Positions 55,540 to 64,000 of a DNA stretch of 64,000 nucleotides are shown piece by piece (the stretch's first letter is position 1; each line of letters opens with the position of its first letter). Made by a program: the position numbers and the translations under genes. The stretch is from Adiantum capillus-veneris. Taxonomy: Eukaryota > Streptophyta > Polypodiopsida > Polypodiales > Pteridaceae. The DNA lies in NCBI GenBank assembly GCA_014529385.2, contig CM043953.1, forward strand, positions 93,253,342-93,317,341. The letters are read 5' to 3'. A model generated the notes under the pieces. It made no database searches and was not told where the DNA came from. It was given only the letters and a program-made list of their open reading frames with translations.

Positions 55540-57054
55540 AATGTCCTAGTAACTTGTGTGTAGCGGAAAATAGAATGAACATAGTGAGCATTTCATTAGA
55601 ATAGATTCCTAATGAGATTAACAAGAGTGCTTGGGTGGAGAAAGCAACAAAAAGCATAACACCTAGTTAGATAGCATGAACAATACTTCAAAAGAGAGAG
55701 AAATTAAGAAATTGACAACAATTGAGGACCGGATTTGCATGGAGACGGTCCCCCCTCCAAAAGGCTTTGTATTATGGTTTCTCCCATCAGGAGAGACATT
55801 TTACAATACAATTTCTTGTGTTCCTTCAATACTAGCTAGTGCAATGAAGATGGAAACTTCATGCACTACACAACACACTTATCAAACACACCATCAATTC
55901 CCTCATGGTCTCAAACCCAAGACCTCACACACCTTCGAAGATGGTGAGAGCTAGTGGGGTATGAGAGTAGATTGAGAGGAAGAAGGAGTATTCTTACAAG
56001 AAAGATGTACATCTCCTCACATAATCAGTCATATTAGCATAGCTTACCTTAGTAATTAGCATGGTAGAGGAGATGAGCATGCATTGAAGCTTGGCTCTTG
56101 GTTGGATTTGCATCACAAAGCCAAGAGTTGTTGGTGTAGGTCTCCCTTCTCACAAGCTTGGAGTAGGTGGTAAGCTTTCCATTAAAGCTTGAGAAGGAGA
56201 GAGAGTCTTCTTTACTTCACACATGAGCTAGTGTGAGTGTGTAGGTGATAATGCCTTTGAAAAATCAGTCCCCCTCTCTCTCTTGGTTGACCCCTCTTGC
56301 TATTTGCTCTTGCTAGCAACCTATTGGACCTCCCACAGGCTTAGCCAATGGTAATTAAGCAGCATAAGTGATAGTCTTCTGACATGTGTCCCCCTTTCCC
56401 CTTTTGTGAGAGCTTTAAGTAATTATTTAATTCAAGTAAACTCTCATTGGACCTCTTTGCCTCCTGGACAATAGGAATCAGGCAAGCCATTGGGCTGATG
56501 AATGCTCATTGGTCCCCTTGGGAGACTGTCCAATAGTCTTCTAGAGAGCTTAATTCTTATTGGTTCTTTTATTAAGTGTTTTTAGATTAATTAAACTAGA
56601 TTTACTCTAGCCTAATTCTCATTGGTCCACCTCCAAGGCCATCCAATAGGAATTGGGTACACCTTGTGGGCATCTGGGCTAAGGAGCTGACATGTATCCC
56701 TCATTCCCTTTGTGTGTGTAAAGTGAGCTTGTGTGTGAGAGAGAGAGTTTCTCTCTCATCCCCTACTTGCAAGGCTGGCCCCCTCCTATGTAGGGATTGC
56801 CAAAGACTTTTGGGACACACACAAAGCATCCAACTCCCCCAATGTTTGACCTTTGGACTCAACCTTTGAATTTTGGAACCTTAGCATTTTGGAAGTCTTA
56901 ATGGGCTAAACCTTAGGGCCTTTTAAGCCCATTGTTACACATGGCTCTTTTACATATGACCCACCCCTTTGGATCCCTATTTTCCCTCCTTTGTATCCCT
57001 ATTGTGGTTGGTCTACTAACTTAACGAATATTCTAGCTTTTTCTCCCTCGACAC
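55540..57054 (-). repeat. Ty3-2b 3' LTR (1,515 bp)
   Basis: Starts TGTCGAGGGAG at 57054 after the purine stretch ATGGGAAAG and ends TTAAATATTACA at 55540. It contains repeated CCAATGAG/CCAATAGG words, also present in the Ty3-2a LTR. Confidence 0.82.
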
Positions 57055-57470
57055 TTTCCCATATTAAATGATCAGTTTAACATGAGAAAATCATTTAGGA
57101 GAATAAGCTATTTATTATTATGACATTACCTCTCTCTTGAAATCATAGTCGTCCTCAACTATGGGGTAGAGAAGATAAAACATATTCATTAGTCCTTTTC
57201 TTAGCGGGTAGAGGATCCCTATGTTACCCTACGACATCATTCCACAATGGATGACTAGTCCATTTGGTGCTTGAGAGCCTGAGGCTACCGCAAGCATGTC
57301 TGCACATTAGTCCTATCATCTTCCATATTAGAGTGACAAGCTCTACTTGGTGTTCAGGAGACGTCGTCTCCGCAAACTTGATCTAAGCATGCATATTACT
57401 TCATTTTTGTGCACAATAAAGAAAAAGAGAGTCTTATAAGAAAAAAACTTTGTTCATTTTTAGCATTTGT
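57055..57470 (-). other. Ty3-2b 3' untranslated region
   Basis: No coding sequence is visible. This part is absent from the Ty3-2a copy, whose deletion runs from the equivalent of 57411 to about 56620. Confidence 0.6.
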
Positions 57471-57489
57471 ACATGTTCTTACTCTAGGG

Positions 57490-57713
57490 AAGCATTGTAA
57501 GCATTGACAAAGTTTAGGTTATCCTTTAATTGTATGCCTTGCATCCATCTACCATCTTCAAAAGGATAATTCTTTAACTTAATAAGATATCGTCGGATAG
57601 TCTTACTGCCTCTTAGTACCTTGTCTTCATGTCGGAGAATGGACTCGGGCTATAGCACCTCTTCTTGGTCCTTGATCTCCAATGGGTCTTCAATAGTTGT
57701 TTCTTGAGGTAGC
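57490..57713 (-). pseudogene. pol: Ty3-2b integrase tail and chromodomain
   Basis: It reads a PEP/KDQEEVL linker, a LRxSKTIRRYLIKLK-like segment, PFEDGRWMQGIQLKDNL and NAYNASLE, the counterpart of 13870-14112. A stop replaces the codon before PESIL. The rest of the element is gone. Confidence 0.75.
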
Positions 57714-58622
57714 TGTTTGAAGCTGGACACACCCCACAGCATCTAACTACTCGGTGGACTGTTATTTTTGTAATTATTCATTCATTGAGGAAAACCCAAT
57801 CTTTCACCTTGTAAATATTGGGACTTGCAGAAGTTTCCGGATTGCATCCCAGTTTTGATAGTTAGATTGAGTAGATGGTTGATTTTGGAACTTTAGGGTT
57901 TGAGAAGTTGTAAGGTATATATACCACTTTTTGACCTTAATAAAAAACCCTTTGTCATTTTAAAAACAAGTTTGAAGTCTGTGAGTGAGCGTACTGTGTA
58001 AGCGAGAGAGAGAGTGTGTGTGAGCTTCATCTTGACGCCACGAGTGCTACGGTGGTCGGAATCGAGTGTGAAGAAGTGCAGCGTGTTGCCCCCAACTAGA
58101 GCTACGCGCCGATACCAACATTGTGCGCGTACGGTTCGGCTTTGTGAGCTCCTTCTACGAGCTTCATCAGTTGGTTGGGTGAGCATATGTTGTCCGATTT
58201 TGCATTGCAGCATATCCACGCGTTCACAATGAGTAGAACTACACATTAGGCACTTTAGATTTTGAAAACGAATACCTGCAAATTTCGGCCAGACATCGTG
58301 ATTTTGGTTCATAGACCTTAAGGAGAGCGGCCTATTGGTGGTAGTAGGGTCTCCTTCAAGTTCTATGGTGTTTCGAGATTGTTTGATGGGTGTTCGGCTC
58401 TAGAAAGCGTTGTAGGAAGTTTCCTCTTTTGCACTCTTGAAGGCTGTGACTTAGACAATTGGTAGAGACCTCTGTAGGAATTAGTTAGGAGTCGGTCGAG
58501 TGTAGGTTGATACCTTATGCTTGCTTCCACGCGCCTGCGGGTCGAGCTTCGTCCTTAGCTGACATTACATGTTAGGTGAGTTCTCGCTGTGCTGACGTCC
58601 GTCGCGGCGTATCCGTCCAACA
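57714..58622 (+). repeat. G4 5' LTR (about 909 bp)
   Basis: The end TCCGTCCAACA at 58622 is firm because the primer-binding site follows. The start TGTTTGAAGC at 57714 is inferred from where Ty3-2b similarity ends. A TATA-like gtatatatacc lies at about 57914-57924, followed by GA-rich DNA, a plausible promoter layout. Confidence 0.7.
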
Positions 58623-58623
58623 T

Positions 58624-58641
58624 TGGCGCCGCTGCCGGGGA
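58624..58641 (+). promoter_or_regulatory. G4 primer-binding site
   Basis: TGGCGCCGCTGCCGGGGA, one base after the LTR. It is the site class known from plant Athila/Tat-type Ty3 elements, complementary to a tRNA 3' end (tRNA-Asp type by my recollection). Confidence 0.88.
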
Positions 58642-60579
58642 CGAAAACCTTAGGTAGGTGACCGAGACTAATCCTTGAGGATTGGGATTTTTGGCTTGCC
58701 AAGAGTCTCGCTTTACATTTATATAGGATCAGAGGGTGGAGGACTCTCTAGGTCTTAGAGGAGGGAGTCTAGGAAGCGTGTGTCTGGCCTAGAACCTTCG
58801 ACTTAGGTAGAGGAGGTAGACTTAGGTAGTTTAGGTAGTAGTCGAGTTCTAGAGTAGGAGTCGGAGTGGTAGAAGCGGTGAGAGGAGAGCTTGAGAGTCC
58901 GGAGAGGCCAAAAAGCAACCAAAAACACCATTATCACCATTTCACATGATTGGTAGGAGTAGAGTAAGTAAGACATCATGATTCAGGATCTAGAGCATTT
59001 CATGCATGTACACTTGCTTGGTAGAATCATTACAAGTTTGTAAAAGATGCAAAAGTGTGGTTGAAAGCCTAATTGAAGTTTCTGATAGACCTACAGAGCA
59101 TCACGAGCATTCTTGTGAGAAAAAACTTTAATTTTAATCCAGGAGACATCCTACACGTAGGATGTCTACAGGCTAATCTGGGAGGAATTTTGGGATTTTG
59201 AGTTGACCAGTGTGTTTAGGAGGTAGGGTTTACTCTAATTTCAACTGGAAAGTGGAAATTTGGCCATATCTTGACAAGATAAGGCCACGTAGACTGAAAT
59301 TGCTCGACATCCTACCCAAATAGTACCAAAACATTATTTTGAAACCAAAACCATAAGATGGTTGCATGGGCATGTCTTGCATGATATATTGAGTGACTGA
59401 ATTGGGTTTCACCTCATTTGGGTAAGAAAATTGGGTTCAAAGCGGACTTTAGCACTTTTGATTGAAAAATCAAAAACAACTGAAATTTGGGACTTTTGAC
59501 ATCCAAATCAAAATCTAAGCATACCATTGGGTTACTGACATCAAGGGGAAACTGTGGGACAAATCTAGGGTCAAACAGGCCAAATAGACATCCTATGCGT
59601 AGGATGTCTTCTGAGTGATTTGGGACTCCAAACTGAATTCTGAGTATACCCAAGTGATCAAAAACTCAAGGGGAGCCTGGGCTTTGAGTTTGAAGCCATT
59701 CTGATGAAAAAGACATCCTACGCGTAGGATGTCTAATGCAAGAAAATGAAGCCAGACTTTGACTTTGAGCATAGTAAGGTGTTATATAGCCTAAGGCAAG
59801 CCTCCTAGTCAGTTTTGGTCCAATTTGGAGTTGATTAGACTAATCAATACCATCAACAGGCCGTCAAAACAAATTTCTGACTCATTGACCAGCTAATAGG
59901 AGTCTAAATCAAAAAGTAAAAGCAGTTTTAAGATCAACACAACAAGAGGAAACAACAGTGCAAAAATCCAGGCAAAACACAGCAAGAGACATCCTACGCG
60001 TAGGATGTCTATTGGGGCATACTGCAAAGAAAATTTGACCTGGCATAGACAGTGAGATTCCATTTGGCTTAAGGGTTCCAGAACTTCTTTCATAAGTGAA
60101 TTTGGACCTTGTTTGCCCATTTGACTAAGCAAAGACTGAATTCAGACTTTTTCGCGTAAATTGACCAACATCTGAGGGAAGTACTGTTTCAGATTAGCAA
60201 ACCTAATCCAGAACATCAGCAGTGTATAAAATACTGTCGTGGTTGAGATTAACTCTCCAGTTATACCAATCATTACTAAGATAACCTCTAGCAGATAAAT
60301 GCTTTGATTCCATTGCCGAAATTAAAACGCTTGTGTACAGGTATATTCAGCAACAAAGCAAGAAGTTGTGCAGAGACCGACCCATTGCCAGGTGAGTGGT
60401 TGAAATTGTGAAAAATTGCATTGATAAGTTTGATGAATTTAAGATCAGGAAGATACATTGTTAGAGACCAGAAAGTGCCAGGTGACCAAGGTAGCTTAGT
60501 GTCCACCGAGGAGAGTGTAACTTAGGCAAGGCTAGATCCTCTAGCACCGATTATAGAGGAAGGTAGTGATACTGACACT
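58642..60579 (+). other. G4 leader
   Basis: Long non-coding leader with four dispersed 24-bp palindromes. No open frame with recognisable motifs is present on either strand. A leader of this length is expected to be structured RNA. Confidence 0.6.
59144..60010 (+). repeat. Four copies of a 24-bp palindrome (AGACATCCTACG half-site)
   Basis: Copies lie at 59144-59167, 59586-59609, 59711-59734 and 59987-60010. The half-site is followed directly by its own reverse complement. The last two are perfect; the first two have one central change each. A half copy is near 59306-59316. The transcript would fold each into a 12-bp stem or allow intermolecular pairing. Confidence 0.9.
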
Positions 60580-61230
60580 TTGTCAGATAAATCTTTCTTC
60601 ATGATGGGTAGTCAGCAGCCAAGAGGTTTCACCTATGATGGCCCTATGCGAGGAGGAAGCACCTCCCAAAATCCTTTGAATGATTCCAGGCTCACGGTGA
60701 TCTTCTTAGAGGGAACAAACTCGAGAGGAGCCCTAGTCTATTTTGACTATCGAGGCCGCAAGTGCATTTGTATCCAAGAGAGGCCAGCTCAAAGATTGGA
60801 GATAATCCGAGTGTATGATGATGGAGATAGATTCCGAGACGAAAAGGGGAACCACTATTTAATAGTTAGTAACCCTGAAGATTAAAACAGCTATGGAGAT
60901 AACGCGGCAAAAGGGAAAATGGTTTCAGAAACTCAAGAACTGCCATCAAACATTGATCGGCCTGGAGCTATTTTTATGTATGATAAGAAAACAACTAGGG
61001 TTCCAACTTATAACGAGAATGTGGGAATCTACAAGCATGAGAGTGAGGTTATTGTCTCTTACTTTTGCAGCAAAGAACCATACGTAAACGAACTAAGAAA
61101 AGACAAGGTTCTTTACTTATTCTCTTATGAAACTGCTACGGGGAAGGGCATAGTTTTTGTTGATCGATACGGGCGAGAATACCAACATATTCTCCCAGAG
61201 GAAGTAGAAAGAGAAACAGGTCCAGCAGCA
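60580..61230 (+). CDS. G4 N-terminal region of the gag polyprotein, unrecognised, with an internal repeat
   Basis: The frame starts MSDKSFFMMGSQQPRG at 60580 and meets TAA at 60883, but the same frame continues. Two similar segments are visible: GALVYFDYRGRKCICIQER (about residues 50-68) and GKGIVFVDRYGREYQHILPEE about 130 residues later, each preceded by a beta-strand-like stretch. I read them as two copies of a small beta-rich module that I cannot name. The spacing suggests an extension upstream of the capsid domain. Confidence 0.5.
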
Positions 61231-62484
61231 TCAGCATATGCTCCTGAGGATGTGCCAAGAGCATCCCACACCCCAAGCAAGTCAACAAATCCTTTTTCCG
61301 ATGAGTATGACACTACCTCACATTCCACCCGACCGCAAGCATTCAACAACCAAGACCAACCAGCAAACAAGCCATCATTGCAGGCATGGCTTCGACAGAG
61401 TGCAACAATGGAACCAAACCAAAATCGAGATGGTTATCAAGCCGCACGAGGGCTCAGGGATTTGCATGAACCACCACACTATTCAAGGTATCAAGCAAAG
61501 AGTAAGCCAAAGACACAAGGGTCAACAGAGCCTGGAGGACCACCCATAGAACGAGTTCGAAGAGAAGCACCACCTCCAACGAGAACCGTTAGAAATTATG
61601 GCTTACGAGCACCATTGGGAGAGGAACCAGCCTATTACAGAAGGCCTGAGGAGGTGTATCGACTTGGACGGGGCGATCCAATGATGAGATTTGTAGACCA
61701 TCGAAGAATTAGACCTTCTCAACTGCAAAAATGGGTAAACAAGAAGTACACAGGAAACAGAGACCCAAGAGATCATGTAGAAGCCTTTGTGCGTGTAATT
61801 AGAGCCGAAGAGGTGCTAGATTTTCCTACCCAATTTGCAAGGTTCGGACTAACCCTAGAGGATGATGCTGCAACTTGGTTTGACTCTGTAGAGCGTAGAG
61901 ACTTTTCGTCGATGGAGAAAGTGTTTGACGAGTTTATTGAGGAATTCTCTCAAAGGGGAATAGCTCATAATACAGTCTCACAAATCCATAAATTCAAACA
62001 GAAAGATAGAGAATCTGTACGAAAGGCAGTCCTAAGACTAAAAAGATATGTTAAGTTTTGTCCTGTGGAAGAACTGCCAACTCAGTCCAGACTTATGCTG
62101 ATATTCATCCAAGGACTAAGGAATGCAGATCTCCAGAAAGACTTACATATGAAGAGGAGCACGACGCTGAATGAGTTGACCAAGGAGGCTCTGTACCTTG
62201 TGGACAATTGTGCAGTCTACAAAGAAGGGGAGTTCAAGGACCTTGATGAAGATTCATCTTCACAGCAAAGTGGAAGCAAGTCTTCTAAGACAGCACTGAA
62301 AGGAGAAATAGCGGTAAACCAGGAGCAGCTCGTAGATGAAATGCTAAAAAAGATCAACTTGTACGCCAAACCCCAGGCTAAACAGCCCAAGTGGTGTGCT
62401 ATTGAACAAAAATGGACAAACCATGGGACCGAGGAATGTTATTATAACAAGGGATATGTGAGGGAGAGACCTTACGCTCCCTAA
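61231..62484 (+). CDS. gag: G4 gag capsid domain
   Basis: After a Pro/Arg-rich disordered stretch, residues equivalent to 61735-62210 form a Retrotrans_gag-type capsid: WVNKKYTGNRDPRDHVEAF, then FPTQFARFGLTLEDDAATWF, FDEFIEEFSQRG, FKQKDRESVRKAVLRLKRY and FIQGLRNADLQKDL. The domain packages element RNA in cytoplasmic particles. The frame ends in TAA at 62482, but the same frame continues from 62485, so this is a point-stop copy. Confidence 0.82.
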   Translation, partial: SAYAPEDVPRASHTPSKSTNPFSDEYDTTSHSTRPQAFNNQDQPANKPSLQAWLRQSATMEPNQNRDGYQAARGLRDLHEPPHYSRYQAKSKPKTQGSTEPGGPPIERVRREAPPPTRTVRNYGLRAPLGEEPAYYRRPEEVYRLGRGDPMMRFVDHRRIRPSQLQKWVNKKYTGNRDPRDHVEAFVRVIRAEEVLDFPTQFARFGLTLEDDAATWFDSVERRDFSSMEKVFDEFIEEFSQRGIAHNTVSQIHKFKQKDRESVRKAVLRLKRYVKFCPVEELPTQSRLMLIFIQGLRNADLQKDLHMKRSTTLNELTKEALYLVDNCAVYKEGEFKDLDEDSSSQQSGSKSSKTALKGEIAVNQEQLVDEMLKKINLYAKPQAKQPKWCAIEQKWTNHGTEECYYNKGYVRERPYAP

Positions 62485-63381
62485 GCTCCAGTAGCTTCCC
62501 CTCAAGTTCCACCGATGTCCAGGTATCAAGCAGTCAACTTACCAGGACCTGTAGGTGTAGAAAGACCACAACCGGTGTTGGGAAAACAACCACCCCTACC
62601 AGGATTACGACCAGTTGGTATCAGATACACACCAACAGTAACTGAATCAGAAGAAAAGGATTTGGTGCCTATGCATGCTTATTATGAAGATCCCAATGGA
62701 TATGCGGCAAACCCTGTCTATTATCCACCGGAAGAATCCTCGACACCAGAACCATGGAGCATGATAGGGAATCAAGCACCACCAACTGCTGCACAGGCTG
62801 CAGGAGAAGGAAGATATAGCTTAGATGAACGAACATTGATATTCATAGCCAATGGAGGCATGGGCGGACAGAGACATGCTTACCAACAAAGAGGGGCTCA
62901 AGGAGCACCTCAACAACCCAAGGGACCCTGTTACAAGTGTGGAGGAGACCATTGGCTGAGAGACTGTCCTCATGATGAAATCATTAGAGTCAATGCGTAT
63001 TTCCCAGAATGTGGAATTACTCATTTGATTCCCGATTGCCCTAAAAACCTGAACAAAGGAGCAAAAACCACCTTAAACATGTTAGAAACAGTACCTTCCA
63101 ATGGAGGATCGGAAAATGAAACAATCATACCTATTCAAGCGATAACACGAGCCCAAGCCCAAAGAAGGACGAACGAACCCATAGTTGGGGAACCAAAAAC
63201 CGATGCCCAAAGTTCAGAAACGAAAAATTGGAGAAGCACTTGGAAAGCTAGAAAGGCGCGTAGGAAAGCCAGGAAAGAACGAGAGCAAACAGCCCTATCC
63301 GAGGAGTTGAAACATACAAAGAACAGATTGGAGCGGTTAGAGGATCTAGCTAGCTTAAGCTCAACACCACAGCAGCCATAG
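62485..63381 (+). CDS. gag: G4 gag C-terminal part with zinc knuckle
   Basis: Same frame as the capsid part. It contains PPMSRYQAVNLPG, GVERPQPVLGKQPPLPG (shared with G3), the knuckle CYKCGGDHWLRDC, and a second Cys/His set CGITHLIPDC, followed by a basic helix KARKARRKARKERE and a coiled segment. The frame breaks near 63375. Confidence 0.82.
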   Translation, partial: APVASPQVPPMSRYQAVNLPGPVGVERPQPVLGKQPPLPGLRPVGIRYTPTVTESEEKDLVPMHAYYEDPNGYAANPVYYPPEESSTPEPWSMIGNQAPPTAAQAAGEGRYSLDERTLIFIANGGMGGQRHAYQQRGAQGAPQQPKGPCYKCGGDHWLRDCPHDEIIRVNAYFPECGITHLIPDCPKNLNKGAKTTLNMLETVPSNGGSENETIIPIQAITRAQAQRRTNEPIVGEPKTDAQSSETKNWRSTWKARKARRKARKEREQTALSEELKHTKNRLERLEDLASLSSTPQQP

Positions 63382-64000
63382 CACCCAAGGAAATAGCAGA
63401 ACCCAAAAGTGCAGGATCAGGAGGATCTGTACTGGCAGACAAGGTAAACGAGCAGTTAGATGCGCTTCTAAAAGCTTATGAAGCTCGACTTAAAAAGAAC
63501 CAAACCCAGGAGCAAAGGTGGATGACTTATCCATATGCAGAAATAGAAAAACAGAGGTTGGATATGTGTAAAAAGATGATTGAGACGGCTCAATCATTGA
63601 TGGAAGAACCGCTGGGTAAACCTGCAAATTGTCACGAAGCACTAGCTCCAACCCCTATCCAACCAACATTAGAGAAACATGAGGAAACAAAGGAAAGACT
63701 CACTAATGAATATGAGTCCAGAGGAGAGCCTATCATAGTGCCAAATACCACTGATGGGACAAGTGACGGGTTCCATCCTAAAATATTTGCAGAAATGGGT
63801 AAGGACGGTAACGGTCTAGATGATTTGTGGAAGCAAATCCGTGAGGCCAACGAGGCTAATAAGATGAGTAACCCCATGAATAGCACGAGAAAAGAAAAGA
63901 ATGTGATCTTACCTCCTATTGAAGAATTTGAGGCAAGATCACAGATGGACCTTGAGATACATTCACAAGGGGGAGACCAAGGATCTATTAGTTCGGGGCA
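63376..64000 (+). pseudogene. G4 gag-protease linker, frameshifted, runs off the window
   Basis: A shift of frame gives KEIAEPKSAGSGGSVLADK, then EQRWMTYPYAEIEKQRLDMC and a region aligned with G3 codons around 34140-34700 (VILPPIEEFEARSQMDL). Where G3 has TAG at 34282, G4 has a sense codon. The protease itself lies beyond the window. Confidence 0.75.

Larger units (their letters stand above)
55540..57713 (-). mobile_element. Ty3-2b: 3' end of a chromodomain Ty3 element
   Basis: In minus orientation: chromodomain coding (57713-57490), 3' untranslated region, polypurine tract and complete 3' LTR. It is the inverted relative of 13860-15267. It is cut at 57713 by the G4 5' LTR. Confidence 0.85.
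57714..64000 (+). mobile_element. G4: Ty3-type gag-containing retrotransposon, cut by the window end
   Basis: It consists of 5' LTR, primer-binding site, about 1.9-kb leader, N-terminal ORF, gag, zinc knuckle and the start of the protease-side region. Its gag C-terminal part is homologous to G3. Whether pol follows cannot be seen here. The putative duplication at its left is gtagc (57709-57713). Confidence 0.85.

Overview
The window looks like nuclear DNA of a land plant with a large, repeat-dominated genome. The evidence is plant-type LTR retrotransposons of both superfamilies, Ty1/copia primer-binding sites matching initiator tRNA-Met, Ty3 sites of the TGGCGCCG...CCGGGGA type, long dinucleotide microsatellites and genes split by short GT-AG introns. 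A fern or lycophyte is my low-confidence guess; no rRNA, tRNA, CRISPR or bacterial operon was seen.

Region 1 (1-9.6 kb) holds the only non-retrotransposon coding material, all on the minus strand: an interrupted multi-exon gene (about 9.3 to 5.6 kb) encoding a coiled-coil, RING-like, acidic protein; an FCP1/CTD-phosphatase-like gene (5.2 to 4.4 kb) with an intact 75-bp intron; and a cysteine-rich DDE-transposase-like exon (2.36 to 1.39 kb). Introns and spacers are filled with GTACC/GGTAC-rich arrays found nowhere else in the window. This is the best candidate for an undescribed gene set or transposon.

Region 2 (9.6-27.7 kb) is decayed Ty3 sequence: a chromodomain element with a remnant 3' LTR, a second chromodomain element with a truncated LTR, a chromodomain-less integrase fragment, and an inverted pair of gag-protease-only elements. 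The minus copy of that pair keeps its 5' LTR and primer-binding site.

Region 3 (27.7-54.9 kb) is a nested stack read from target-site duplications and reading-frame continuity. Ty1-C (minus; 5' LTR at 54097-54853) is split by an insertion at 28830-52777 bounded by Ty1-D-type LTRs. Inside lies minus-strand Ty1-B, itself split by Ty1-A (44386-49662, duplication AAATG) and by a 13.1-kb element with imperfect terminal inverted repeats (30110-43188, duplication TTTTTAT). The latter contains a Ty3-type gag-protease element, G3 (32238-39517, duplication ACCAT).

Region 4 (54.9-64 kb) has the inverted relative of the second chromodomain element (chromodomain, 3' region, 1.5-kb LTR), cut by the 5' LTR of G4, a plus-strand relative of G3 that runs off the window. 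G4 supplies the gag capsid region and primer-binding site that G3 has lost. Its leader carries four copies of a 24-bp palindrome. Every retroelement here is interrupted by stops, frameshifts or deletions, so none appears autonomous as read.
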